A stretch of DNA of 64,000 nt from Pseudonocardia alaniniphila (GCF_022524485.1 NZ_JAKXMK010000013.1:1-64000), one strand, 5' to 3'; shown: positions 40,618 through 49,678, counted from the first letter of the stretch. The notes: generated from the letters alone by a model not told the origin. Program-made: numbers and translations.

Positions 40618-41397
40618 ATGCGGACGGTGTGCGGAGTGGCGCGGCGGATCCAGTCGCTCGTAGGACGCGGCATGCGCAAGCCGGGCCGTGTCGCGCAGGT
40701 GCTTCCGTTGGCCGGTGGTCGCAGGCCGCTGCTCTCCGAGCAGGTCGGGGAGCAGCGCCGCGGCGGCGTCCGGCTCGACCAGGTGGACCGCACGGCGTGT
40801 GGCAGCGCGGTGCTCGTCGCGCTGGCCGCGTGGGCCGACCCCGGGGAGACGCAGCGCCTCGACGGGGAGCGGGTGCTGGGTGCCGTCACCGGATCCGTGG
40901 GCGTGACCACGGGGGTCGCCACCGGCTTCGGCACCCGTTACGACGAGCGTCAGCGCCAGGTGCACCGTGAGACCAACCGCTTCTGGCCCCGCGCGCTCGG
41001 GACCACCCCGTGGGCAATGGTGCGGTGGTTGCGGCGCAACGTCCCCGGCGCGGGGCCGTACCGGGTGCGCCTGGTGGACGACACGTCGGCCGTCGACCTC
41101 GCTTCGGCCCTCGACGAGGCGAGCGCCGCCCTCGCGGCCGGCCGTCCCGTGCCGATGCTCGTCGGGTCGGTCGTCCCACGGCACTACGTCATGGCCCTGG
41201 GCGTGCAGGGCCCCGACTCGTGGCGGGTCTACGAGCCGTCCCTCGGTCGGGTACGGGCGCTGGACCTGCGGCTCGTGCGGCAGCGCAGGCTCGCCCCCGT
41301 GCTGGGTTTCCACCGTCTGCACGCCCTGCTGCTCCCGCCTGCGGGCACGGGTGCGCGGGGAACCGGGTCGACCGCGGCTCGTAGACTTGAGCGGTGA
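40618..41397 (+). CDS. Cysteine-peptidase-like protein of unknown function upstream of valS
   Basis: A 259-residue protein not assigned to a named family. It has a papain/C39-like pattern: Cys61 in DRTACGSAVLVALA at the start of a helix, His189 in PMLVGSVVPRHYVMALG on a strand, and Trp-x2-Tyr-Glu206 (WRVYEPSLG) one strand later. In peptidase C39-like and transglutaminase-like folds this Cys-His-acid order forms the active site; here it is inferred. No signal peptide. ATG 40618 with GGAGG. The last four bases overlap valS (GTGA). Confidence 0.55.
   Translation: MRTVCGVARRIQSLVGRGMRKPGRVAQVLPLAGGRRPLLSEQVGEQRRGGVRLDQVDRTACGSAVLVALAAWADPGETQRLDGERVLGAVTGSVGVTTGVATGFGTRYDERQRQVHRETNRFWPRALGTTPWAMVRWLRRNVPGAGPYRVRLVDDTSAVDLASALDEASAALAAGRPVPMLVGSVVPRHYVMALGVQGPDSWRVYEPSLGRVRALDLRLVRQRRLAPVLGFHRLHALLLPPAGTGARGTGSTAARRLER
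41382..41387 (+). promoter_or_regulatory. Candidate -10 (TAGACT) for leaderless valS transcription
   Basis: TAGACT lies inside the 3' end of the upstream gene, six bases before the valS GTG at 41394. No ribosome binding site. Allows valS to be transcribed separately. Confidence 0.45.
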
Positions 41398-44030
41398 CCG
41401 ACACGCTTCCCTCCCGCACTGCCGACCTGCCCGCCCAGTGGAATCCGGGCGAGGTAGAGGCCGGTATGTACGAGCGGTGGGTCGAGGCCGGTTACTTCAC
41501 CGCCGACGCGTCGAGCGACAAGCCGTCGTTCTCCAACGTCATCCCGCCGCCGAACGTCACCGGCAGCCTGCACATCGGCCACGCGTTCGAGCACACCCTC
41601 ATCGACATCCTGGTGCGCCGCCGCCGCATGCAGGGCTACGAGACGCTGTGGCTCCCCGGCATGGACCACGCCTCGATCGCGGTCCACGCGCTGGTCGAGC
41701 GCGCGCTCGCCGCGGAGGGCACGAGCAGGCGCGAGATGGGCCGCGAGGCCTTCGTCGAGCGCACCTGGCAGTGGAAGGCCGAGTACGGCGGCGCCATCCT
41801 CAGCCAGATGCGGCGTCTCGGCGACAGCGTCGACTGGAGCCGCGAGCGCTTCACCATGGACGAGGGCCTGAGCCGTGCCGTCGTCACCATCTTCAAGCGG
41901 CTCTACGACGACGGCCTCATCTACCGCGCCGAGCGGATGGTCAACTGGTCGCCGGAGCTGCGCAGCGTGCTCTCCGACGTCGAGGTCGAGCACCGCGAGG
42001 TCGAGGGAGAGCTCGTCTCCATCCGTTACGGCGACGGTGCCGACGCGGTCGTCGTCGCCACCACCCGCGTGGAGACGATGCTGGGCGACACCGCCGTCGC
42101 GGTCCACCCCGACGACGAGCGCTACAAGCACCTGGTCGGCCGGGAGATCGAGCTCCCGCTGGTGGGGCGCATGATCCCGGTCGTCGCCGACGAGCACGTC
42201 GACCCGAGCTTCGGCACGGGCGCGGTCAAGGTCACCCCGGCCCACGACCCCAACGACTTCGAGATCGGGCGGCGCCACAACCTGCCGATGCCCTCGATCA
42301 TGGACGAGTCCGGGCGGATCGCCGACACCGGCACCGAGTTCGACGGCATGGACCGCTTCGAGGCGCGCGTCGCCGTGCGCGAGGCCCTGGCCGCGCAGGG
42401 GCGGATCGTCGCGGAGAAGCGCCCGTACGTCCACAGCGTCGGGCACTCGTCACGGGGCTCGAAGGAGCCGATCGAGCCGCGGCTGTCGCTGCAGTGGTTC
42501 GTCAAGGTCGGGCCGCTGGCGAAGGCCGCGGGCGACGCCGTGCGCGACGGCCGTGTCGCCGTCCACCCGAAGGAGCTCGAACCCCGCTGGTTCAGCTGGG
42601 TCGACAACATGCACGACTGGACCATCAGCCGGCAGCTGTGGTGGGGCCATCGCATCCCGGTCTGGTACGGCCCCGACGGCGAGATGGTCTGCGTCGGCGC
42701 GGACGAGGAGCCGCCGGCCGGCTGGACGCAGGACGAGGACGTCCTCGACACGTGGTTCTCCTCGGCCTTGTGGCCGTTCTCCACGCTGGGCTGGCCGGAC
42801 AAGACCCCCGACCTCGAGAAGTTCTATCCCACGTCGGTGCTGGTCACGGGCTACGACATCCTGTTCTTCTGGGTCGCCAGGATGATGATGTTCGGCCTCT
42901 ACGCGATGCAGGACCAGGGTCCGGACAAAGCGATCCCGTTCCACACCATCGCGCTGCACGGCATGGTCCGCGACCAGTTCGGCAAGAAGATGTCGAAGTC
43001 GTCCGGCAACACCGTCGACCCGCTGGAGTGGATGGACCGCTACGGCACCGACGCCCTGCGTTTCGCGCTGGCGCGTGGGGCCAACCCGGGCACCGACGTC
43101 CCGATCGGTGAGGACGCCGTCCAGGCCTCCCGCAACTTCGACACGAAGCTCTGGAACGCCACCAGGTTCGCGCTGGCCAACGGCGCGTCACCGGCGCTGC
43201 CGCTGCCCACCGCCCCCACCGACGCCGACCGCTGGATCCTCGGCAGGCTGCGTGAGGTCCGCGAGCAGACCGACGCGCTCCTGGAGGACTTCCAGTTCGC
43301 CAAGGCGGTCGAAGGGCTCTACCACTTCACGTGGGACGAGCTCTGCGACTGGTACGTCGAGCTGGCGAAGGTCCAGCTCCGCGACGACGCCACCGCCGAC
43401 GGCACCAGGGCGGTGCTCGGGCACGTCTTCGACGCGCTGCTACGGCTGCTCCACCCGGTCATCCCGTTCATCACCGAGGCGCTGTGGCAGGGGCTCACCG
43501 ACGGGGAGTCCGTCGTCGTCGCGCAGTGGCCGGTCGACGCAGGTGTCGCTCCCGACGCCCTCGCCGCGTCCCGGATCGCCGACCTGCAGAAGCTCGTCAC
43601 CGAGGTCCGCCGCTTCCGCACCGAGCAGCGCGTGCCCGACAGCCGTCGCGTCGCCGCCCGCATCGTGGGGCTGGACGAGGCGGGGCTCGCCGGCCACCGC
43701 GGTGCCGTCGCGGCGCTGGTCCGGCTGGACGACGCGGGCTCGGACTTCACCCCCACGGCCGCGTTCGAGGTCGGGCTCGGGAGCGGCACGGTCCAGGTCG
43801 AGATCGACACGTCCGGCGCCATCGACGTGGCCGCCGAGCGTGCTCGGCTCACCCGCGACCTGGCCGCGGCCCGCAAGGAGCTCGACCAGGCGGACAAGAA
43901 GCTCGGCAACCCCAAGTTCGTCGAGAAGGCGCCCGCCGACGTCGTCGAGGGCATCCGGTCCCGGCGCGCCGCGGCGGCCGCCGACATCGACCGGATCGAG
44001 GCAAGGCTGGAGGCTCTGCCCGCGTCATGA
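41394..44030 (+). CDS. valS: Valyl-tRNA synthetase
   Basis: An 878-residue class Ia aminoacyl-tRNA synthetase charging tRNA-Val. HIGH motif at residues 60-63 (GSLHIGHAFEHT), editing domain with DPSFGTGAVKVTPAHDPNDFEIG, KMSKS loop near residue 531 (FGKKMSKSSGN), anticodon-binding helical domain, and a C-terminal coiled-coil arm (residues about 805-875, rich in Arg/Glu/Ala) typical of ValRS. The GTG at 41394 overlaps the preceding stop. Followed by folC with ATGA overlap, as in most actinomycetes. Confidence 0.97.
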   Translation: MTDTLPSRTADLPAQWNPGEVEAGMYERWVEAGYFTADASSDKPSFSNVIPPPNVTGSLHIGHAFEHTLIDILVRRRRMQGYETLWLPGMDHASIAVHALVERALAAEGTSRREMGREAFVERTWQWKAEYGGAILSQMRRLGDSVDWSRERFTMDEGLSRAVVTIFKRLYDDGLIYRAERMVNWSPELRSVLSDVEVEHREVEGELVSIRYGDGADAVVVATTRVETMLGDTAVAVHPDDERYKHLVGREIELPLVGRMIPVVADEHVDPSFGTGAVKVTPAHDPNDFEIGRRHNLPMPSIMDESGRIADTGTEFDGMDRFEARVAVREALAAQGRIVAEKRPYVHSVGHSSRGSKEPIEPRLSLQWFVKVGPLAKAAGDAVRDGRVAVHPKELEPRWFSWVDNMHDWTISRQLWWGHRIPVWYGPDGEMVCVGADEEPPAGWTQDEDVLDTWFSSALWPFSTLGWPDKTPDLEKFYPTSVLVTGYDILFFWVARMMMFGLYAMQDQGPDKAIPFHTIALHGMVRDQFGKKMSKSSGNTVDPLEWMDRYGTDALRFALARGANPGTDVPIGEDAVQASRNFDTKLWNATRFALANGASPALPLPTAPTDADRWILGRLREVREQTDALLEDFQFAKAVEGLYHFTWDELCDWYVELAKVQLRDDATADGTRAVLGHVFDALLRLLHPVIPFITEALWQGLTDGESVVVAQWPVDAGVAPDALAASRIADLQKLVTEVRRFRTEQRVPDSRRVAARIVGLDEAGLAGHRGAVAALVRLDDAGSDFTPTAAFEVGLGSGTVQVEIDTSGAIDVAAERARLTRDLAAARKELDQADKKLGNPKFVEKAPADVVEGIRSRRAAAAADIDRIEARLEALPAS

Positions 44031-45514
44031 CGAGGGACCGGGAGGAACTGCCGGAGGGCGAGGGCGAGGTCCGCTCTCCGGAGGAGGCGGCCGAAGACGC
44101 CGTCGTCTCGCACGTTCTCGACGCCATCCGCGGCGGGGAGAGCCCCGACGTCGTGCCTGCGCAGTCGTCGGTGATCGGGTTCGCGGAGTTCCTGGCCGCC
44201 GACGCCGCGCTCGACCGGCGCGCGCCGGAGACGGTGATCGAGCCGTCGCTGGAGAGGATCGCAGCGCTCGTCGACGTGCTCGGCGACCCGCAGCGCGGCT
44301 ACCCGGTCGTGCACATCACCGGCACGAACGGCAAGACGTCCACGTCCCGGATGATCGACGCCCTGCTCACCGAGATCGGGCTGCGCACCGGCCGCTACAC
44401 GAGCCCGCACCTGCAGCGCGCCACCGAGCGGATCAACATCGACAACCGGCCGATCTCCCCGGAGCGCTACGTCACGCTCTACCGGGACGTCCTGCCGTTC
44501 GTCGAGATGGTCGACGCGAAGCTCGGCACGCTCTCGAAGTTCGAGGTGCTCACGGGGATGGCCTTCGCCGCCTTCGCCGACGCCCCGGTCGAGGCCGCGA
44601 TCCTGGAGGTCGGGCTGGGTGGCACGTGGGACGCCACGAACGTCGCCGACGGCAACGTCGCGGTGGTCACCCCGATCGGGCTCGACCACATGGAGTTCCT
44701 CGGCGACGACATTCTCGGCATCGCCCGGGAGAAGGCCGGGATCATCAAGCCGGGCGCGGTGGCGGTGCTGGCCGCGCAGGACAAGAACGTGGCCGAGGTG
44801 CTGCTGGAGCGCTGCGTCGAGGTGGACGCCCAGGTGGCCAGGGAGGGTGCCGAGTTCGGGGTGCGGGAGCGGGAGATCGCGGTGGGCGGCCAGCGGCTCA
44901 CCCTGCAGGGTCTCTCCGGCACCTACGACGACATCTTCCTGCCGCTGCACGGCGAGCACCAGGCGAGCAACGCCGCGCTCGCGCTCGCCGCGGCCGAGGC
45001 CCTCGTCGGTGCCGGGCCGCGGCAGCCGCTGGATCCCGACGTGGTGCGCGCGGCGTTCGCCGGCGTCGCGTCGCCGGGCCGACTGGAGCGGGTCGCGGCA
45101 GGCGAGGGTGGGCCCACCGTGCTCATCGACGCGGCGCACAACCCGGCGGGCGCTCGCTCGCTCGCTGCCGCGCTCACCACCGACTTCCGGTTCGCGCGGC
45201 TCGTCGGCGTGCTCGGTGTGATGCGGGACAAGGACGTGCGCGGCATCCTGGACGAGCTGGAACCGGTGCTGCACGAGGTGGTCGTCACCGCCAACTCCTC
45301 GCCGCGGGCCATGGATCCCGACGAGCTGGGCGCGATCGCCGCCGAGGTGTTCGGTTCCGACCGCGTGAGTGTCGAGCCGGTGCTGGCCGAGGCCGTCGAG
45401 CAGGCGGGGGAGCTGGCCGAGGAGGGCGGCGAGTCCGGGGTCGGTGTGGTGGTGACCGGCTCGGTGGTCACGGCCGGTGAGGTGAGGGCCATGTTCGGGA
45501 AGGAACCCGTATGA
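44027..45514 (+). CDS. folC: Folylpolyglutamate synthase/dihydrofolate synthase
   Basis: A 495-residue Mur-ligase-type enzyme that adds glutamate to (dihydro)folate. P-loop HITGTNGKTSTSRMI, LGRYTSPHL-type substrate loop (RTGRYTSPHLQRATERI), LEVGLGGTWDATNV, PIGLDHMEFLGDDILGIAREKAGIIKPGAVAVL in order, then DAAHNPAGARSLA. An acidic N-terminal extension of about 45 residues precedes the catalytic core. ATG 44027 overlaps the valS stop, and the stop overlaps the next gene. Confidence 0.95.
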   Translation: MTRDREELPEGEGEVRSPEEAAEDAVVSHVLDAIRGGESPDVVPAQSSVIGFAEFLAADAALDRRAPETVIEPSLERIAALVDVLGDPQRGYPVVHITGTNGKTSTSRMIDALLTEIGLRTGRYTSPHLQRATERINIDNRPISPERYVTLYRDVLPFVEMVDAKLGTLSKFEVLTGMAFAAFADAPVEAAILEVGLGGTWDATNVADGNVAVVTPIGLDHMEFLGDDILGIAREKAGIIKPGAVAVLAAQDKNVAEVLLERCVEVDAQVAREGAEFGVREREIAVGGQRLTLQGLSGTYDDIFLPLHGEHQASNAALALAAAEALVGAGPRQPLDPDVVRAAFAGVASPGRLERVAAGEGGPTVLIDAAHNPAGARSLAAALTTDFRFARLVGVLGVMRDKDVRGILDELEPVLHEVVVTANSSPRAMDPDELGAIAAEVFGSDRVSVEPVLAEAVEQAGELAEEGGESGVGVVVTGSVVTAGEVRAMFGKEPV

Positions 45515-45942
45515 GCTCGCCCGGCCCCGGCAACGGGGCCGACCCCGTCACCGGGCCCGCACCTGTGCACGGGCCCGACCCCATGAAGGGGCTGCGCGGG
45601 GTCTTCGCCGCCACCCTCACGCTCGAAGCGATCGTGGTGGCGCTGGCGCTGCTCGTGCTGCCGAAGTTCGGTGAGGGCGCCACCCCGCTCGCGGTCGGGG
45701 TGATCGGGGCGCTGGCGGTCGTGATGATCGTCGCCGCGGGGTTGCAGCGGCGGCCGTGGGGACTGCGGCTGGCGCTCGTCCTGCAGGTGGTGATGGTGGC
45801 CTGCGGGCTGCTGGTCCCGGCGCTGGGCGTGATGGGCGGGGTGTTCGTCCTCGTCTGGGTCGTGCTCCTGATGCTGCGCCGCGACCTCGCGGGGAAGATG
45901 GCCCGCGGGGAACTGCCCAGCCAGCAGCCCCGGGATCCCTGA
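45511..45942 (+). CDS. DUF4233 small membrane protein
   Basis: A 143-residue membrane protein with four hydrophobic segments starting at LRGVFAATLTLEAIVVALALLVLPK, the DUF4233 hallmark, and a conserved LQRRPWGLRLALVLQVVMVACGLL. It sits between folC and ndk in nearly all actinobacteria and overlaps folC by four bases. Function unknown. The Pro/Gly-rich N-terminus (about 25 residues) is longer than usual. Confidence 0.85.
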   Translation: MSSPGPGNGADPVTGPAPVHGPDPMKGLRGVFAATLTLEAIVVALALLVLPKFGEGATPLAVGVIGALAVVMIVAAGLQRRPWGLRLALVLQVVMVACGLLVPALGVMGGVFVLVWVVLLMLRRDLAGKMARGELPSQQPRDP

Positions 45943-45966
45943 CGCGGCCGCTCCGCGGCCCGTCGA

Positions 45967-45972
45967 TACGCT
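45967..45972 (+). promoter_or_regulatory. Candidate -10 (TACGCT) for leaderless ndk transcription
   Basis: TACGCT, then seven bases, then the GTG at 45980. No ribosome binding site between. Confidence 0.38.
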
Positions 45973-45979
45973 GGGCGAC

Positions 45980-46390
45980 GTGACTGAACGCACCCTGGTC
46001 CTCGTCAAGCCCGACGGCGTCGAGCGCAAGCTGATCGGCGAGGTGCTCGCGCGCATCGAGCGCAAGGGCCTCGACATCGTCGCGCTCGAGCTGCGCACGG
46101 TCGAGCGCGAGCTCGCCGAGCAGCACTACGCCGAGCACGACGGCAAGCCCTTCTTCGGCGACCTGCTCGAGTTCATCACCTCGGGACCCGTGCTCGCGGC
46201 CGTCGTCGAGGGCCCGCGGGCGATCGCGGCTTTCCGGCAGCTGGCAGGCGGCACCGACCCGGTGGCCAAGGCCACCCCCGGCACCATCCGCGGCGACTTC
46301 GGACTGGAGACGCAGTACAACCTCGTCCACGGCTCCGACTCGGAGGAGAGCGCGGCGCGGGAGATCAAGCTCTGGTTCCCGAACCTCTGA
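45980..46390 (+). CDS. ndk: Nucleoside diphosphate kinase
   Basis: A 136-residue NDK that moves the gamma phosphate between nucleoside di- and triphosphates. TLVLVKPDGVERKLIGEVL at the N-terminus, the conserved Arg in TPGTIRGDFG, and catalytic His in YNLVHGSDSEESA. GTG start at 45980. Ends the valS-folC-DUF4233-ndk set. Convergent with the MBL hydrolase gene, 12 bases between stops, with a stem-loop for termination inside the end of that gene. Confidence 0.97.
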   Translation: MTERTLVLVKPDGVERKLIGEVLARIERKGLDIVALELRTVERELAEQHYAEHDGKPFFGDLLEFITSGPVLAAVVEGPRAIAAFRQLAGGTDPVAKATPGTIRGDFGLETQYNLVHGSDSEESAAREIKLWFPNL

Positions 46391-46402
46391 CCTCCGCCCG
46401 GC

Positions 46403-47245
46403 TCAGCTGACGCGGGCCGCCGGCTGTCGGGCGGCCCGCAGCTGAACCGGGTCGTGCGCGTTGAACACGGTGACCTCGTCGCCGTGCGCGCGCACGAGCT
46501 CGCGCAGCCTTTCCTGGTTGGCGAGCCGCAGCCCGCGGGCGGTCTCCACCCGGCCCTGCATCAGTCGCAGGCCCGGCGTGCACCAGGGTGCGTCCGTGCG
46601 GATCTCGGCGTGGAAGAAATAGGCATCGCCCGCGTGCAGCAGCCAGCGGTCGTCCTCGCGCACCGCCACGCCCGTGTGCCCGACCGTGTGGCCGATCAAG
46701 GGCACCAGCAGGATCTCCGGCGGCAGCCCGGGGATGTCGCGCACGGCGTGGAAGCCGAACCACTCCTCGCCCTGCGGGTCGTGCGGCGCCCACTTCGGCC
46801 CGTGCGCCCACTGGCCGCTCGGGTAGCGCGTGCGCTCGCTGCCGCTGCGCGCGCTCAGCGCGGCCTCCAGCTCCGTGCGCAACACGTGCACCTGAGCGTC
46901 GGGGAAGTCGCGCAGCCCGCCGCCGTGGTCGAGGTCGAGATGGGTGAGCACGACGTGGCGCACGTCGGACGCGTGGAAGCCCAGCCCCTCCACCTGGTGC
47001 AGCGCGGTCTCGGCGATGTCGAGCACGGGTCGGGCCAGGCGGCGCCACCCCCGGGTGAGGGTGGCGTCCGGGTCGGTGACGTCGCCCGTGCCGAGGCCGC
47101 TGTCGACGAGGACGAGGCCGTTGTCCGTCTCGATCAGCAGGCAGTGGCAGACCAGCTCGGCGGTGGCGAGGACGGGCCCGGTGCCGCTCACCAGCCTTCC
47201 GCCGAAGGGCCGCATGGTGGCGCAGTTGAGGTGATGGACCCTCAT
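46403..47245 (-). CDS. MBL-fold metallo-hydrolase
   Basis: A 280-residue metallo-beta-lactamase-fold hydrolase. Metal motif THLDLDHGGGL (H-x-H-x-D-H variant, here H-L-D-L-D-H), later PLIGHTVGHTGV and LLHAGDAYF. The THxDxDH variant is typical of the AHL-lactonase/AttM-like and related groups, so a lactone or ester substrate is plausible but unproven. ATG 47245 overlaps the stop of the TetR gene (ATGA), so the two form an operon and the TetR protein probably responds to the enzyme's substrate. Confidence 0.8.
   Translation of the reverse strand: MRVHHLNCATMRPFGGRLVSGTGPVLATAELVCHCLLIETDNGLVLVDSGLGTGDVTDPDATLTRGWRRLARPVLDIAETALHQVEGLGFHASDVRHVVLTHLDLDHGGGLRDFPDAQVHVLRTELEAALSARSGSERTRYPSGQWAHGPKWAPHDPQGEEWFGFHAVRDIPGLPPEILLVPLIGHTVGHTGVAVREDDRWLLHAGDAYFFHAEIRTDAPWCTPGLRLMQGRVETARGLRLANQERLRELVRAHGDEVTVFNAHDPVQLRAARQPAARVS
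46404..46444. terminator. Stem-loop terminator nested in the 3' end of the MBL gene
   Basis: GCGGGCCGCC (46412-46421) pairs with GGCGGCCCGC (46430-46439), extended by CAGCT (46404-46408) and AGCTG (46440-46444). It lies 14 bases past the ndk stop and within the last codons of the convergent MBL gene. Confidence 0.65.
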
Positions 47246-47820
47246 GTCGAGCTCCGTCCGTCGTTCAGGAGGATCCGCAGGCGGGCGCCGACGGCGTGCA
47301 GGGGGGCGAGGTCGCGGCGGGTGCGCGCGAGCAGGAGGGCGCCCTCGATCGCGGCGATCACCAGCGTGGCGACCTCCTCGGGGTCCTCGACGCCCGCCGA
47401 GTCGAGATGGTTCGCAACGAGCGACTGCCACGAGTCGTAGACGTCCGCGCACGCCGTACGGATCGGCTCGCTGTGCCCTGCCGTGTCCAGGGCGACGGTC
47501 GCGACCGGGCAGCCCTCGCGGAAGTCGGTGGCGGCGAGGTGTTCGCCGAGCAGACCGACCGCTCGCTCCAGCGCCTGCACCGGATCGGGCGTGCTCGCCA
47601 GCGTCGCGGCGAGTGCCGAGCAGAGCTCGTCGCCCGCCAGCCGCACCGACTCCACGGCCAGCTGTTCCTTCCCGCCGGGGAAGTGGAAGTACAGGGAGCC
47701 CTTCGGCAGGTTGCCCTCGCTGAGCACTTGGTTCAGCCCCGTGGCGTGGTAGCCCTGCGCCCGGAACAGACCCGCGGCGGTGCGGATCACCCGTTCCCGC
47801 GTCGACGGTCGTTCGTTCAC
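47242..47820 (-). CDS. TetR-family regulator, LmrA/YxaF-like
   Basis: A 192-residue repressor. Helix-turn-helix: RERVIRTAAGLFRAQGYHATGLNQVLSEGNLPKGSLYFHFPGGKEQLA; LPKGSLYFHFPGGKE is the LmrA/YxaF subgroup mark. The C-terminal ligand domain has FREGCPVATVALD, also typical of the subgroup. GTG start at 47820. It faces the NodI-like ABC operon across 80 bases containing an AGACCGGTCT palindrome, close to known LmrA/YxaF operators. It probably represses itself with the MBL gene, and perhaps the exporter. Confidence 0.85.
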   Translation of the reverse strand: MNERPSTRERVIRTAAGLFRAQGYHATGLNQVLSEGNLPKGSLYFHFPGGKEQLAVESVRLAGDELCSALAATLASTPDPVQALERAVGLLGEHLAATDFREGCPVATVALDTAGHSEPIRTACADVYDSWQSLVANHLDSAGVEDPEEVATLVIAAIEGALLLARTRRDLAPLHAVGARLRILLNDGRSST

Positions 47821-47830
47821 GACGGCGACT

Positions 47831-47850
47831 ATAGAGACCGGTCTACTAGG
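47831..47850. promoter_or_regulatory. LmrA/YxaF-type operator between tetR and the ABC exporter
   Basis: ATAGAGACCGGTCTACTAGG contains the perfect palindrome AGACCGGTCT (47835-47844). LmrA/YxaF regulators bind TAGACC-GTC-type palindromes (family knowledge). It is 15 bases upstream of the tetR GTG. A second palindrome, ATCGCGCGAT, is at 47868-47877. Confidence 0.55.
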
Positions 47851-47900
47851 CGTCCAGGCCGCCCGATATCGCGCGATTTCTGTCGGGGAGGTCCATTACC

Positions 47901-48833
47901 GTGCGGGACGTGGCAGACGGGCTGGTCCAGGCGCGCGGGCTGCGCAAGCGTTTCGGTGATTTCGAGGCGGTCCGGGGCGTCGACATCGACGTCGCCCGCG
48001 GCGAGGTGTTCGGCTTCCTGGGCCCCAACGGCGCCGGCAAGTCGTCCACGATGCGGATGATCGCGTGCGTCTCACCCCGCACCGACGGATCGCTGCAGGT
48101 CCTGGGCATGGATCCCGACGTCGACGGCCCACGCATCCGGGCCCGCATCGGCGTCGTCCCCCAGCTCGACAACCTCGACACCGAGCTGACGGTCCGGCAG
48201 AACCTGCAGATCTACGGCCGCTACTTCGGCCTGTCTCGCGCCCATGTGCGGGCCAAGGCCAGTGAGCTGCTCGAGTTCGCACAGCTCACCGAACGGGCCG
48301 AGCACGAGGTGGAGCCGCTCTCCGGCGGGATGAAGCGCCGGCTCACCATCGCGCGTGCCCTGGTCAACGACCCCGAGCTGCTGCTGCTCGACGAGCCCAC
48401 CACGGGTCTCGACCCGCAGGCGCGCCACCTGCTGTGGGAGCGGCTCTACCGGCTCAAGCGCGAGGGCGTCACCCAGATCATCACCACCCACTACATGGAC
48501 GAGGCCGAGCAGCTGTGCGATCGGCTCGTGGTGATGGACGGCGGCGTGATCGTGGCGGAGGGGTCGCCTGCCGAGCTGATCGGGCGGTACTCCACCCGGG
48601 AGGTGCTGGAGCTGCGGTTCGACGTCGGGCAGCGCCCCGATCCCGCCGCCCTCGCGCCGTTCGCCGAGCGGGTGGAGGAGCTGCCCGACCGCCTGCTGCT
48701 CTACTCCGCCGACGGCGAGCACACCCACGCCGAGGTCGCGCGTGCCGGTTTCGTGCCGTTGTCGGCTCTGGCCCGGCGCTCCACGCTGGAGGACGTCTTC
48801 CTCCGCCTCACCGGCCGCACGCTGGTGGACTGA
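47901..48833 (+). CDS. ABC exporter ATP-binding protein, NodI/DrrA-like
   Basis: A 310-residue ATPase. Walker A GPNGAGKSS, Q-loop VPQLDNLD, signature LSGGMKRRLTIARAL, Walker B LLLLDEPTTGLDPQARH, switch His in ITTHYMDEAEQLCDRL. The VPQLDNLDTELTVRQNL and HYMDEAEQLCDR segments match the NodI (lipo-oligosaccharide export) and daunorubicin DrrA subfamily. The GTG at 47901 has GGGGAGG eight bases upstream. Two NodJ-like permeases follow with overlapping starts. Substrate unknown: a lipid, glycolipid or drug. Confidence 0.88.
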   Translation: MRDVADGLVQARGLRKRFGDFEAVRGVDIDVARGEVFGFLGPNGAGKSSTMRMIACVSPRTDGSLQVLGMDPDVDGPRIRARIGVVPQLDNLDTELTVRQNLQIYGRYFGLSRAHVRAKASELLEFAQLTERAEHEVEPLSGGMKRRLTIARALVNDPELLLLDEPTTGLDPQARHLLWERLYRLKREGVTQIITTHYMDEAEQLCDRLVVMDGGVIVAEGSPAELIGRYSTREVLELRFDVGQRPDPAALAPFAERVEELPDRLLLYSADGEHTHAEVARAGFVPLSALARRSTLEDVFLRLTGRTLVD

Positions 48834-49678
48834 TGACCGCCGGCACCGGGAGCGCCCCGGTCGTCACGCGGTCCACCGGGCGGGCGCCGGGCCGGTGGGG
48901 CGGCGGCGTGCTGCGCGTCGTCGAGCACCTCTGGACCTGGTACCGGCGCAACTGGCGGGCCACCGCCGTGTCGTCGGTGCTGCAGCCGCTGCTGTTCCTG
49001 CTGGCCTTCGGGGTGGGCTTCGGCTCGCTCGTGGCCGGCACGGGCAGCGCGCAGGCGGCCACCGGCGGCGTCGACTACCTGGTGTGGCTCGCGCCCGCGC
49101 TGCTGGCCGTCTCGGCGGTGCAGAGCGCGGCGTTCGAGTCCACCTACCCGGTGCTGTCGGGGTTCAAGTGGCAGCGCGTCTACCACGCGATGACCGCGAG
49201 CCCGATCTCCCCGGCCCAGGTGGCGCTCGGGCACCTCGTCTGGGTCGCGCTCAAGACGGCTGGCTCCGGTGCCGTCTACGTCGTCGTGATCGCCCTGTTC
49301 GGTGGCGTCGCGAGCGTGGGCATCGTGGTATCGCTGCTGGCAGCCGTGCTCACCGGGGCCGCGATGGCCTCGCTCGTCACCGCGTTCTCCGCCACCGTCG
49401 AGAACGAGGGTGCCGCGTTCAACGCCCTGTTCCGCTTCGTCGTCATCCCGATGACGTTGTTCTCGGGCACGTTCTTCCCGGTCGACCGTCTGCCGGAGTG
49501 GGTGCAGCCCGTCGCGTTCGTCTCACCGCTCTGGCACGGCACCGAGCTCGCCCGCGCGGCGGCCCTCGACCGGTGGCAGCCGCTCGCCGCGCTGGGCCAC
49601 CTGGCCTACCTCGGTGCGCTCCTCGTGCTCGGGATCGCGCTCGCCACCCGGTTCTTCACCAGGAGGCTCACCAGGTGA
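48833..49678 (+). CDS. ABC exporter permease, NodJ-like (first)
   Basis: A 281-residue ABC-2 type permease with six hydrophobic segments. N-terminal WTWYRRNWRATAVSSVLQPLLFLLAFGVGFGSLV and the C-terminal MTLFSGTFFPVDRLPEWVQPVAFVSPLWHGTEL match NodJ-like proteins. ATG 48833 overlaps the ATPase stop (TGATG). The N-terminus before the first helix is polar and 30 residues long. Likely dimerises with the second permease. Confidence 0.85.
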   Translation: MTAGTGSAPVVTRSTGRAPGRWGGGVLRVVEHLWTWYRRNWRATAVSSVLQPLLFLLAFGVGFGSLVAGTGSAQAATGGVDYLVWLAPALLAVSAVQSAAFESTYPVLSGFKWQRVYHAMTASPISPAQVALGHLVWVALKTAGSGAVYVVVIALFGGVASVGIVVSLLAAVLTGAAMASLVTAFSATVENEGAAFNALFRFVVIPMTLFSGTFFPVDRLPEWVQPVAFVSPLWHGTELARAAALDRWQPLAALGHLAYLGALLVLGIALATRFFTRRLTR

